Assembly: GCA_023390875.1 (NCBI GenBank)
Contig: JAEWCA010000200.1
Span: 1-12,094 of the forward strand
DNA length: 12,094 nt
Reading direction: 5' to 3'
DNA from: Actinomycetes bacterium
GTDB lineage: Bacteria > Actinomycetota > Actinomycetes > Actinomycetales > Cellulomonadaceae
Positions 1-7,432 of the stretch are shown in pieces. The stretch's first letter is position 1. Each line of letters opens with the position of its first letter. The position numbers were made by a program, and so were the translations under genes. Under the pieces are notes generated by a model. That model was not told the DNA's origin and did not search any database. It was given only the letters and a program-made list of their open reading frames with translations.

Positions 1-868
1 CGGCGAGCGTGAGCAGCTCGTCGTGCCCGACCGGCCGGCGCATCGCGACGGTGGCCTGGGCCGCGAGCGACTCGTCGGTGAGCATCGCGGTCGCGCAGCC
101 GCGGTGCCCGTGCGGGCACGGCGGTCCTCCCGGGTCGAGCGGGAAGTGCCCGACGAGACCGATGCCCATGTCGGGGTGCGTCACGAGGCGGTCGTGCACC
201 ACGAGCCCGTAGCCGACGCCCGCGCCGACGGTGACGACCGCGAACGTCTGGAGGTCCCGGCCCTCGCCGAACCAGTGCTCGGCGGCGGTGAGCGCGGCGA
301 CGTCGTTCTCGACGACCACGGGCAGGCCGGTGCGGGCGGTGAGCAGCGGCGCCAGGGGCACGTCGTGCCAGCCGAGGAACGGGGCGACGCGGACGGTCGA
401 GCGGTCGGGGGAGTGCCCGCCGAGGCTGACGCCGAGACCGGTGAGGGTCCCGGTCGACGGCACCGAGCCGAGCGTGTCCTCCACGAGCGCCCCGACGGCC
501 CCGACGACGTCCCCCGGCGCGTGCCCGCCGATCGGCGCCGACCGGGACGCCACGATCGAGCCGCGCAGGTCGACGATCACGGCGTGCGCGGCGTCGCCCG
601 TGAGCTTGACGCCGACGAAGTGGTGCGCGGCCGCGTCGACGTCGAGCGGCTGTCCCGGGCGGCCGGTGGCCGGGTCGGGCCGGACGCCCGAGTCGACGAG
701 CAGCCCGCGCTCGACGAGCGGCTTGGTGAGCCGGGACAGGGTCGCCTGCGACAGGTCGAGCCGGCGCGCGAGGTCGGCGCGGGACAGCGGGCCGCGCAGC
801 AGCACCTCCAGGGCGACCTGGTGGGCCGTGCCGCCCTCGGGGGACCACGTCCGGACCTGCGAGCTCAT
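1..868 (-). CDS. ROK-family transcriptional regulator (C-terminus cut by window edge)
   Basis: Reading leftward from the ATG at 868-866, an open frame runs off the window edge; 289 residues are visible. An N-terminal winged helix-turn-helix (about residues 17-58, with SRADLARRLDLSQATLSRL as its core) is followed by a ROK sugar-kinase-like fold. The N188-D189 pair sits where kinases carry their catalytic Asp. The glucokinase ExGH motif is LVGH here, without the Glu, and the N-terminal phosphate loop is degenerate, so this is a regulator and not a kinase. The zinc-type motif is GH240-241 followed by C251-P-H-G-H-R-G-C258, with His253 where the usual CxCGxxGC motif has its second Cys. GGGAGGA at 874-880 (read on the minus strand) is a good ribosome binding site for this start. 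The gene is divergent from the sugar-ABC operon, so it most likely represses that operon and is relieved by the sugar or a sugar phosphate; the effector is unknown. Confidence 0.9.
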   Translation of the reverse strand, partial: MSSQVRTWSPEGGTAHQVALEVLLRGPLSRADLARRLDLSQATLSRLTKPLVERGLLVDSGVRPDPATGRPGQPLDVDAAAHHFVGVKLTGDAAHAVIVDLRGSIVASRSAPIGGHAPGDVVGAVGALVEDTLGSVPSTGTLTGLGVSLGGHSPDRSTVRVAPFLGWHDVPLAPLLTARTGLPVVVENDVAALTAAEHWFGEGRDLQTFAVVTVGAGVGYGLVVHDRLVTHPDMGIGLVGHFPLDPGGPPCPHGHRGCATAMLTDESLAAQATVAMRRPVGHDELLTLA

Positions 869-972
869 GCCGTTCCTCCCGCTCGACGCGTCCTCGACGA
901 CGCCACGGACAGCCTGACAGCGACCCAATAAGTTTCGCGACGGGTCAAATCGTCGCACGAATCGCGGCGAGA

Positions 973-986
973 TGTCGCATGCGGCA
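973..986. promoter_or_regulatory. Candidate operator: 14-base near-palindrome
   Basis: TGTCGCATGCGGCA is a palindrome except at one symmetric pair, with a perfect eight-base core CGCATGCG (976-983). It lies just upstream of the TTGACC at 992 and between the two divergent genes, a plausible place for the ROK dimer to bind. The short length and high GC make chance occurrence quite possible. It does not resemble the A/T-rich operators known for some other ROK repressors. Confidence 0.3.
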
Positions 987-991
987 CACTA

Positions 992-1020
992 TTGACCGTT
1001 ACTTACTTCCGTGGTGACAT
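992..1020 (+). promoter_or_regulatory. Candidate promoter of the sugar-ABC operon
   Basis: TTGACC (992-997) matches the -35 consensus at five of six positions. The best -10 at a 17-base spacing is TGACAT (1015-1020), which matches only weakly. This would place the transcript start near 1027 and give an untranslated leader of about 90 bases before the ATG at 1118. The -35 is persuasive and the -10 is not. Confidence 0.35.
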
Positions 1021-1086
1021 TAACCCCACGTTGAAGGGACGGGCCAAGGAGCGGCCCGCCACAGGCAGGGGAGCCGGCTGGTGCGC

Positions 1087-1112
1087 GGTCCTCCCCCGGG
1101 GGACCTGGAGGA
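1087..1112 (+). promoter_or_regulatory. Possible ribosome-binding-site hairpin before the binding-protein gene
   Basis: The sequence 1087-1105 can fold as GGTCC...GGACC extended by C/G pairs, ending one base before the ribosome binding site. Alternatively TCCTCC (1089-1094) is the exact complement of GGAGGA (1107-1112), the likely Shine-Dalgarno itself. The two folds exclude each other. Whether either has any role in translation is unknown. Confidence 0.25.
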
Positions 1113-1117
1113 TCCAG

Positions 1118-2383
1118 ATGAGCTCACATCGGGCACGCATCGCCGCGTGCCTCGCCCTGGCCGGTCTGGTCGTCCCGCTCGCGGCGTGCGCCGGCAGCGG
1201 CGACGGTCCGACGACCATCACCTTCTTCCAGTTCAAGCCCGAGGCCATCGACTACTTCGAGGGACTCGCGGCGCAGTTCGAGAAGGAGAACCCCGACGTC
1301 CACGTCGTCGTGCAGAACGTCCCCGACCCGGAGACGGCGCTGCGCACCCGCCTCGTCAAGGACGACGTCCCCGACGTGATGACGCTCAACGGCAACGGCA
1401 CGTTCGGCGAGTTCGCCTCCGCCGGCATCTTCACCGACTTCAGCAAGGACCCGGTGCTGGACGAGATCAACCCCGGGTTCGTGAAGGTGCTGCAGAACCT
1501 CGGCCAGAGCTCGCCCGGCGCGGTGAACGGCATCCCGTTCGCGGCGAACGCGAGCGGCGTCCTCTACAACGAGGAGCTCTTCGCCCAGCAGGGCATCGAC
1601 GTGCCGACCACCTGGGACGAGCTCATCGCCGACGCGAAGGCGTTCGAGGCGGCGGGGATCACGCCGTTCTACGGGATGCTCGGCGACGCGTGGACCCCGC
1701 AGTCGCCGCTCGCCCCGCTCACCGCGCAGACCCAGCCCGCGGACTTCTTCCAGGAGCGGTTCGCCGACAAGACCACGTTCCAGGCCGGGTGGCGCACCGC
1801 GATCGACGAGCTCGGCGAGCTCTACCAGTACACGCAGCCCGACCCGGTGTCGTCGAACTACCAGGACGGCACCCGCGCGTTCGCGGAGGGCAAGTCGGCG
1901 ATGCTGCTGCTCGGCAGCTACGCCGTGCCGCAGATCCGCTCGTTCAAGCCGCAGTTCACGGTCGGGAGCTTCGCGCTGCCGGCCACGAACGACCCCTCGA
2001 AGACCACGCTGGTCTCGGGCGTCGACGTCCTCGTGACCACCGGCGCGAAGTCGGCGCACCCCGAGGAGTCGAAGAAGTTCGTCGACTTCCTCCTGCAGCC
2101 CGACGTCGTCCAGAAGTACGCCGAGGCGCAGGTCGCGATCCCGGCGATCGAGGGCGCCACGAACGACGACCCCGCGCTCGTGGGCGTGCAGTCCTACATC
2201 GACGACAAGCGGCTCGTGGGCTTCACCGACCACCAGTTCATCGCGGCGATCCCGCTCGCCCAGCTGCTGCAGGAGTACCTGCTCGACCACGACGCCTCGA
2301 CGATGCTCCGCAAGCTCGACAACAGCTGGGACAAGGTCGCGGCCCGCCGCACCTGGGGCCTGGGGAAGGTGCAGCAGTCATGA
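1118..2383 (+). CDS. ABC transporter extracellular sugar-binding lipoprotein (family 1)
   Basis: A 421-residue CUT1-type solute-binding protein. Residues 1-23 form a lipoprotein signal: basic SSHRAR, a hydrophobic stretch, then lipobox L21-A-A-C24, with Cys24 the expected lipidated residue. The family signature is clear at about residues 137-169 (NGIPFAANASGVLYNEELF followed by GIDVPTTWDEL). The frame is open upstream to a TTG at 992, but the ATG at 1118 is chosen because GGAGGA (1107-1112) lies five bases ahead and the signal peptide begins there. It captures sugar at the cell surface for the two permeases that follow. The alpha-glucosidase downstream suggests an alpha-linked oligosaccharide such as isomaltose, panose or maltose-type sugars. 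The exact ligand cannot be read from sequence. Confidence 0.93.
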   Translation: MSSHRARIAACLALAGLVVPLAACAGSGDGPTTITFFQFKPEAIDYFEGLAAQFEKENPDVHVVVQNVPDPETALRTRLVKDDVPDVMTLNGNGTFGEFASAGIFTDFSKDPVLDEINPGFVKVLQNLGQSSPGAVNGIPFAANASGVLYNEELFAQQGIDVPTTWDELIADAKAFEAAGITPFYGMLGDAWTPQSPLAPLTAQTQPADFFQERFADKTTFQAGWRTAIDELGELYQYTQPDPVSSNYQDGTRAFAEGKSAMLLLGSYAVPQIRSFKPQFTVGSFALPATNDPSKTTLVSGVDVLVTTGAKSAHPEESKKFVDFLLQPDVVQKYAEAQVAIPAIEGATNDDPALVGVQSYIDDKRLVGFTDHQFIAAIPLAQLLQEYLLDHDASTMLRKLDNSWDKVAARRTWGLGKVQQS

Positions 2384-3312
2384 CCACCACCGCACGACCT
2401 CCGCAGGGCACCGAGGTGGCGCCGCAGCAGGTCCGCACCAAGGGCATCGCGTCCCGGACGCCGCGCGCGTTCTACTGGATGGTCCTGCCGGCGTTCGGCC
2501 TGTTCTTCGTGCTCCACACCCTCCCGGTGCTGCAGGGCGTGTTCTACAGCTTCACCGACTCCCCGGGGTACGGGCCGTGGAACTTCGTCGGGCTGTCGAA
2601 CTACCAGGCGCTGTTCACGGACGGGCGCGTGCTGCACGCGTACCTGTTCACGTTCCAGTTCGCGATCGTCTCGACGGTGCTCGTCAACGTCATCGCGCTC
2701 GCGGTCGCGGTCGCCCTCAACAGCAGGATCAAGTTCAGGACGACGCTGCGCGGCGTCTACTTCATCCCGTACGTGCTCTCGATCCTGGTGGTCGGGTACG
2801 TGTTCCAGTACCTGTTCACGTTCTCGATCCCGGCGATCGCGCAGGCCGTCGGCAACGCGAAGTTCTCGACGTCGATCCTGTCCGACCAGGGCCTGGCGTG
2901 GATCGCGATCGTCGTCCTCGCCGTCTGGCAGGCCGCGGCGTTCAACATCGTGCTGTACCTCGCGGGCCTGCAGACGGTGCCGTCCGAGCTCTACGAGGCG
3001 GCGTCGCTCGACGGCGCGACGGCCTGGAAGAAGTTCACCAACATCACGTTCCCGATGATCTGGGGCTTCTTCGTCATCAACATGGTGCTGTCCCTCAAGG
3101 GGTTCCTTCAGGTCTTCGACCACGTCGTCGCGATGACGGGCGGCGGGCCGGGGACCGCGACCGAGTCCGTCGGGCTCGTCATCTACAAGGGCGGATTCCA
3201 GGGCGGCGAGTTCGGCTACCAGCTCGCCAACGCCGTGGTGTTCATGATCGTGATCATCGTGTTCGCCCTCGTCCAGTTCCGGGTCCTGCGACGTGAGGAC
3301 GTGACGGCATGA
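2380..3312 (+). CDS. Sugar ABC transporter permease, MalF/CUT1 type
   Basis: A 310-residue inner-membrane permease with about six hydrophobic segments (near 31-53, 88-113, 126-148, 173-197, 226-247, 282-301). The cytoplasmic EAA loop that docks on the ATPase is at 206-225 (EAASLDGATAWKKF then NITFP), with the typical GGGPGTAT motif at 254-261. The ATG at 2380 overlaps the stop of the binding-protein gene as ATGA, which implies translational coupling; GGGGAAGG (2362-2369) is the ribosome binding site. The frame is open much further upstream inside the previous gene, but that part is an arginine-rich shadow. It pairs with the next permease to form the membrane channel. Confidence 0.94.
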   Translation: MTTTARPPQGTEVAPQQVRTKGIASRTPRAFYWMVLPAFGLFFVLHTLPVLQGVFYSFTDSPGYGPWNFVGLSNYQALFTDGRVLHAYLFTFQFAIVSTVLVNVIALAVAVALNSRIKFRTTLRGVYFIPYVLSILVVGYVFQYLFTFSIPAIAQAVGNAKFSTSILSDQGLAWIAIVVLAVWQAAAFNIVLYLAGLQTVPSELYEAASLDGATAWKKFTNITFPMIWGFFVINMVLSLKGFLQVFDHVVAMTGGGPGTATESVGLVIYKGGFQGGEFGYQLANAVVFMIVIIVFALVQFRVLRREDVTA

Positions 3313-4247
3313 CCACCGCACCCAGCATCCCCGCACCGGTCGCCGACCGGTCCGAGCACGCCTTCGGCGCCGGCGAGCCCGACGCCCCCGCACCGCGCCG
3401 CCGCCGGCGCCGCACGCCCGACCCCGAGGACACGGGCCGCCACAGCTGGTGGCTCACCGGGCTGATGATCTTCCTCTCGCTGAGCATCCTCGTGCCGATG
3501 TACCTCGTCGTCGTCACGGCCCTGAAGACGCCCGACCAGCTCACCGGCGCCGGGTTCTCGCTGCCGAGCCCCGCCCGGTGGCAGAACTTCTCGGACGCCT
3601 GGACCCTCACGAGCTTCCCGCGCTCGGCCCTGAACAGCGCGATCATCACGGTCGGGGCCGTCACGCTCACCCTGCTGACGAACTCGATGGTGGCGTACGC
3701 GATCGCCCGGAACATGCACAAGAGGCTGTTCAAGGGCCTGTTCTTCTACTTCATCGCGGCGCTGTTCGTGCCGTTCCCGATCCTCATGCTCACGGTCGCG
3801 AAGCTCACCGCGCAGCTGCACCTCGACAACCAGCTCGGCCTGATCCTGCTGTACGTCGTGTTCGGCCTGTCGTTCAACGTGTTCGTGTTCGTCGCGTACA
3901 TCCACTCGATCCCCCGGGAGCTCGAGGAGGCGGCGATCATCGACGGCGCGAGCACGTGGACGGTGTTCTGGAAGGTCATCTTCCCGCTGCTGCGGCCCAT
4001 CAACGCGACCGTCGGCATCATCGCGTGCGTGTGGGCGTGGAACGACTTCATGCTGCCGCTCGTGATCCTGTCGGACCCGTCCGCCGCGACGCTCCCGTTG
4101 CAGCAGTACGTGTTCCAGAGCACCTTCAACACGAACTACACGCTGGCCTTCGCGTCGTACCTGCTCGCGATGATCCCGCTGCTCGTCGTGTACGTGGTCG
4201 CGCAGCGGTGGGTCATCTCGGGCGTCACGCGCGGCGCCATCAAGTGA
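3309..4247 (+). CDS. Sugar ABC transporter permease, MalG/CUT1 type
   Basis: A 312-residue partner permease. A cytoplasmic N-terminal tail of about 45 residues, rich in Ala/Pro and carrying six consecutive arginines (R30-R35), precedes six membrane segments (near 47-71, 107-135, 143-166, 175-199, 231-255, 277-300). The EAA loop is at 207-226 (EAAIIDGASTWTVFWK then VIFP), and the C-terminus ends in the MalG-like QRWVISGVTRGAIK. It starts by an ATGA overlap with the first permease; GAGGA at 3295-3299 is the likely ribosome binding site. No ATP-binding protein gene follows, so the complex probably uses a shared MsiK-like ATPase encoded elsewhere, as is known for many actinobacterial CUT1 systems. 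Confidence 0.94.
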   Translation: MTTAPSIPAPVADRSEHAFGAGEPDAPAPRRRRRRTPDPEDTGRHSWWLTGLMIFLSLSILVPMYLVVVTALKTPDQLTGAGFSLPSPARWQNFSDAWTLTSFPRSALNSAIITVGAVTLTLLTNSMVAYAIARNMHKRLFKGLFFYFIAALFVPFPILMLTVAKLTAQLHLDNQLGLILLYVVFGLSFNVFVFVAYIHSIPRELEEAAIIDGASTWTVFWKVIFPLLRPINATVGIIACVWAWNDFMLPLVILSDPSAATLPLQQYVFQSTFNTNYTLAFASYLLAMIPLLVVYVVAQRWVISGVTRGAIK

Positions 4248-4260
4248 GGGGAGCACCCGC

Positions 4261-5979
4261 ATGACGTGGACCGTCGAGGACGCACCGTGGTGGACGAGGG
4301 CGGTGGTCTACCAGATCTACCCCCGCTCGTTCGCCGACTCGGACGGCGACGGCATCGGCGACATCCCGGGTGTCCTGCAGCACCTGGACCACCTCGTCGA
4401 GCTGGGGGTCGACGTCGTCTGGCTGTCGCCGGTGTACTCCTCGCCGCAGGACGACAACGGGTACGACATCAGCGACTACCAGGACGTCGACCCCGTGTTC
4501 GGGACGCTCGACGACCTCGACGAGCTGATCGGGGCCCTGCACGCGCGCGGCATGCGGCTCGTCATGGACCTCGTCGTCAACCACACGTCGGACGAGCACC
4601 CGTGGTTCGTCGAGTCGCGCTCGTCGAAGGACAGCGACAAGCGCGACTGGTACTGGTGGCGCCCCGCCCGTCCCGGCACCGAGCCGGGCCAGCCGGGTGC
4701 GGAGCCGACGAACTGGGGCTCGTTCTTCTCGGGCCCTGCGTGGGAGCTCGACGAGGAGACGCAGGAGTACTACCTGCACCTGTTCAGCCGCAAGCAGCCG
4801 GACCTCAACTGGGAGAACCCGCAGGTCCGCCAGGCGGTCTACGAGATGATGCGCTGGTGGCTGGCCCGCGGGGTCGACGGCTTCCGCATGGACGTCATCA
4901 ACCTGGTGTCCAAGGAGGTGCCGCTGCGCGACGGCGTGGTGCACGACGGGCTGTGGGCCGACGGGTCGCCGTTCTACACGTGCGGACCGCGCATCCACGA
5001 GTTCCTCGCCGAGATGCACCGCGAGGTGTTCGCGGACCACCCGGAGCGCCTCCTCGCGGTCGGGGAGATGCCCGGCGTGACGATCGAGGACGCGCGGCTG
5101 TTCACCGACCCGGCGCGGGCCGAGGTCGACATGGTGTTCCAGTTCGAGCACGTCGGGCTCGACCACGGGCCGGGCGGCAAGTTCGACACGAGGCGGCTGC
5201 GGCTGACGGACCTCAAGACGTCGTTCGGGCGCTGGCAGGCCGGCCTCGCGGACGCCGGCTGGAACAGCCTCTACTGGGACAACCACGACCAGCCGCGCAT
5301 CGTCTCCCGGTTCGGCGACGACGACCGCTACCGCCGCGAGTCCGCGACGATGCTCGCGACGGTGCTGCACCTGCACCGCGGGACGCCGTACGTCTACCAG
5401 GGCGAGGAGCTCGGGATGACGAACGCGCACCTCACCCGGTTCGAGGACTACCAGGACATCGAGTCGCTGCGGCACATCTCCGAGGCTCGCGCGCGCGGCC
5501 ACTCGACCGACGAGGAGCTGCTCGAGGGCCTCGCCCGGATGAGCCGCGACAACGCGCGCACGCCGGTGCAGTGGGACGCCTCCGAGCACGCCGGGTTCAC
5601 GACGGGCACGCCGTGGCTGCCGGTCAACGCGAACCACGTGACGGTCAACGCGGAGGCCGAGCGGGCCGACCCCCGCTCGGTGTTCCACCACTACCGCCGG
5701 CTGATCGCGCTGCGGCACGACGACCCGGTGGTCGCGCTCGGCGACTTCACGATGCTGCTGCCCGACGACGAGCACGTGTACGCGTTCACGCGCCGCCTCG
5801 GGGACGAGTCGTTGCTGGTGCTCGGCAACTTCACGGGCGACGAGCAGACGTTCGACGTGGGTGACGCGTGGGCGTTCGACGACGGCAGCACGCTGCTGCT
5901 GGGCAACTACGACGACGCCGGGACCCTGGGGTCGCTGCGTCCCTGGGAGGCGCGGGTCTACCGCCGCTCGTCGAGCTGA
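4261..5979 (+). CDS. GH13 alpha-glucosidase (oligo-1,6-glucosidase type), cytoplasmic
   Basis: A 572-residue glycoside hydrolase family 13 enzyme of normal length with no signal peptide. Visible landmarks in order: the calcium-type loop D27-S-D-G-D-G-I-G-D35, DLVVNH (103-108), QPDLN (179-183), GFRMDVINLV with nucleophile Asp211, general acid Glu269 in AVGEM, and transition-state Asp343 in DNHDQ. QPDLN marks the oligo-1,6-glucosidase group (GH13_31 and relatives). Val212, directly after the nucleophile, is the residue typical of alpha-1,6-active enzymes, where maltases usually carry Thr or Ala. Expected reaction: release of glucose from the non-reducing end of isomaltose-like or other short alpha-glucosides. 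GAGGGGAG at 4246-4253 precedes the ATG, 13 bases after the permease stop, so it is the last gene of the operon. Its end overlaps the convergent gene by 22 bases. Confidence 0.93.
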   Translation: MTWTVEDAPWWTRAVVYQIYPRSFADSDGDGIGDIPGVLQHLDHLVELGVDVVWLSPVYSSPQDDNGYDISDYQDVDPVFGTLDDLDELIGALHARGMRLVMDLVVNHTSDEHPWFVESRSSKDSDKRDWYWWRPARPGTEPGQPGAEPTNWGSFFSGPAWELDEETQEYYLHLFSRKQPDLNWENPQVRQAVYEMMRWWLARGVDGFRMDVINLVSKEVPLRDGVVHDGLWADGSPFYTCGPRIHEFLAEMHREVFADHPERLLAVGEMPGVTIEDARLFTDPARAEVDMVFQFEHVGLDHGPGGKFDTRRLRLTDLKTSFGRWQAGLADAGWNSLYWDNHDQPRIVSRFGDDDRYRRESATMLATVLHLHRGTPYVYQGEELGMTNAHLTRFEDYQDIESLRHISEARARGHSTDEELLEGLARMSRDNARTPVQWDASEHAGFTTGTPWLPVNANHVTVNAEAERADPRSVFHHYRRLIALRHDDPVVALGDFTMLLPDDEHVYAFTRRLGDESLLVLGNFTGDEQTFDVGDAWAFDDGSTLLLGNYDDAGTLGSLRPWEARVYRRSSS

Positions 5980-6734
5980 CGGGTGGTGGTCGCCGGGTCG
6001 ACGACCCGCAGCGCGGGCAGCCCCCGCCGCCGGACCATGATCTCGGCGACCACCACGTTCGGCAGCCACGCGAGGAACGGCACCGCGGCGTACGCGTTCC
6101 GGAACGCGGCGTCGGCGTCGAACGCACCGCCCGCGGCGAGCGCCTGCACGGCGACGAGCACCCCGGTCCACGTCCGGAGCGTCACGGCCGCGTACGTCAT
6201 CGCGAAGCTGCGGATCATCCACGCCTGGTGCGACCGCACGTCGCCGGACCGGATCGCGCGGTAGGCCCGCCACGCGGACCACACCCACAGCACGCCGAGC
6301 GTCCCGAACCCGAAGAACCCGACCATGCCGGCCGTGTTCCACGGCGCCATGACGAGCGACGCGACGCCACCGACCAGCACCCCGACGAGGTAGGTCCGGC
6401 CGAGCCACCGGTGCAGCCCCGGGAACCGTCGCCGGGAGGCCGCCCAGAACTGGAACGGGCCGACGAGCAGGGCGACGCCCGCGCCGGCGACGTGCAGCAC
6501 GAACGCGACCTGCACGACGACGGGGGTCCCCGCGTAGGCCGTGGCGAGCGGCGCGCGGTCGGGGTCGGCCTGCGCGAGCGACGACGTCAGGTAGGGCACC
6601 GCCGACCACGCGACGATCGCGAGCGACGTGAGCAGGACGGCGACCCAGCTGACGCGGTGGGCCTTGCCGCGACGTCGTCGCACGCGCGACGCGGGCGGCC
6701 GCTGGAGCGGGGCAGTCGTCGAGGTGGTCGTCAT
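5958..6734 (-). CDS. DUF2306-type multi-pass membrane protein
   Basis: A 258-residue membrane protein when started at the ATG at 6734-6732. It has a basic N-terminal tail (RVRRRRGKAHR, 17-27) and about seven hydrophobic stretches (near 29-50, 70-92, 115-130, 137-154, 174-188, 190-201, 214-233). Family-like motifs are HRWLGRTY (108-115) and SHQAWMIRSFAMTYAAVTLRTW (168-189); these match what I know of DUF2306 membrane proteins, whose function is not established. The frame is open to 6785. An in-frame TTG three codons upstream of the chosen ATG is a possible alternative start, because GAGGGG lies about 12 bases ahead of it and the ATG has no close ribosome binding site. The stop lies inside the convergent alpha-glucosidase gene. 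It is divergent from the flavin-type protein. Confidence 0.82.
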   Translation of the reverse strand: MTTTSTTAPLQRPPASRVRRRRGKAHRVSWVAVLLTSLAIVAWSAVPYLTSSLAQADPDRAPLATAYAGTPVVVQVAFVLHVAGAGVALLVGPFQFWAASRRRFPGLHRWLGRTYLVGVLVGGVASLVMAPWNTAGMVGFFGFGTLGVLWVWSAWRAYRAIRSGDVRSHQAWMIRSFAMTYAAVTLRTWTGVLVAVQALAAGGAFDADAAFRNAYAAVPFLAWLPNVVVAEIMVRRRGLPALRVVDPATTTRQLDERR

Positions 6735-6831
6735 GTCCGACAACGGTAGGTATGTCCCCTCGCGCTGTCGGTGGGGCAGACCCACGCGTCCGCACGGTGG
6801 CCCGCCCCGGCGCCGCCCTTCCCCGGCTGCG

Positions 6832-6837
6832 TAGGGT
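6832..6837 (+). promoter_or_regulatory. Likely -10 element for the split-barrel oxidase-like gene
   Basis: TAGGGT fits the actinobacterial -10 pattern TAnnnT and lies 31 bases before the ATG, leaving room for a short leader with a strong ribosome binding site. It sits inside the 11-mer GCGTAGGGTCG (6829-6839), which recurs exactly at the -10 of the ilv promoter (8278-8288). No -35 hexamer is recognisable upstream. Confidence 0.45.
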
Positions 6838-6868
6838 CGGACGTGACGGACGACGAGGAGGAGACCCG

Positions 6869-7432
6869 ATGGGCAAGGTCCACGAGCGGATCGACGACCG
6901 GATGCGCGCGTTCCTCCTGGCGCAGCACATGTTCTTCGTCGCCACCGCGCCGAGCGGCCCGGACGGTCACGTCAACGTCTCCCCGAAGGGCATCGGCGGC
7001 TCGTTCGTGGTGCTCGACGACCACACGGTCGCGTACGTCGACCTCACGGCGAGCGGCGCCGAGACGATCGCCCACCTGCGCGACAACGGTCGGATCACGC
7101 TCATGTTCTGCGCGTTCGAGGGGCCGCCGAACATCGTGCGCCTGCACGGTCGGGGCCGGTTCGTCACGCTGTACGACGACGGGTTCGACGAGCTCGTCGC
7201 GATGTTCCCCGAGACGCGCGGCGCGCGCGCCGTCGTGCTCGTGGACGTCGAGCGGGTCAGCGACTCGTGCGGGTACGGCGTGCCGTTCATGGACTACGTG
7301 GGGGAGCGGGACCTGCTGCCGCCGTACATGGAGCGCAAGGGCGACGAGGGGCAGGCCGACTACCGCCGGCTCAAGAACCGCCGCAGCATCGACGACCTGC
7401 CCGCGTTCGACTTCGACCCGGCGGTCGGCTGA
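6869..7432 (+). CDS. Pyridoxamine 5'-phosphate oxidase-family (FMN-binding split barrel) protein
   Basis: A 187-residue protein. The N-terminal half has the split-barrel pattern: RAFLLAQHMFFVATAP (13-28), GHVNVSPKG (33-41), a beta strand around VAYVD (54-58), then NGRITLMFCAFEGPPNIVRLHGRGR (73-97). These are features of the general PNPOx-like superfamily, which binds FMN or another flavin/deazaflavin, not of the true PdxH enzyme. The substrate is unknown. A C-terminal region (about 133-187) with SCGYGVPFMDY is characteristic of this subgroup in my experience. The start at 6869 is chosen over an upstream ATG at 6752 because GAGGAGGAG (6855-6863) precedes it and homology begins there. It is a single gene, divergent from the DUF2306 gene. 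Confidence 0.85.
   Translation: MGKVHERIDDRMRAFLLAQHMFFVATAPSGPDGHVNVSPKGIGGSFVVLDDHTVAYVDLTASGAETIAHLRDNGRITLMFCAFEGPPNIVRLHGRGRFVTLYDDGFDELVAMFPETRGARAVVLVDVERVSDSCGYGVPFMDYVGERDLLPPYMERKGDEGQADYRRLKNRRSIDDLPAFDFDPAVG

Larger units (their letters stand above)
869..1117. promoter_or_regulatory. Divergent control region between the ROK regulator and the sugar-ABC operon
   Basis: This 249-base gap between divergent start codons must hold both promoters. It contains local A/T-richer patches (around 926-935 and 988-1023), unlike the flanking genes. TTGACC occurs on the plus strand at 992-997 and on the minus strand at 948-943. An interrupted inverted repeat GACCC (922-926) / GGGTC (942-946) lies near the regulator gene. 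No convincing -10 for the regulator gene could be picked by eye. Confidence 0.7.

Noticed and set aside
23..931. Long plus-strand open frames opposite the ROK gene
   Set aside because: Arg/Asp/Gly-rich low-complexity translations typical of GC-rich antisense frames; the minus-strand ROK gene has clear domains and a ribosome binding site.
992..1117. N-terminal extension of the sugar-binding protein from the TTG at 992
   Set aside because: The extension lacks a ribosome binding site and would bury the lipoprotein signal peptide; the ATG at 1118 has GGAGGA at good spacing. The TTG is also part of the candidate -35.
1081..2379. Plus-strand frame continuous with the first permease upstream of 2380
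   Set aside because: It is an out-of-frame shadow of the binding-protein gene; the permease starts at the ATGA overlap.
6832..6868. Riboswitch (FMN-type) ahead of the split-barrel gene
   Set aside because: The leader after the predicted -10 is only about 25-30 bases, far too short for an FMN riboswitch, and no conserved core is visible.
4240..6945. A 901-codon minus-strand open frame across the alpha-glucosidase and DUF2306 genes
   Set aside because: Composition is shadow-like (Arg/Val/Asp rich, no domains), and two well-supported genes explain the region in other frames.
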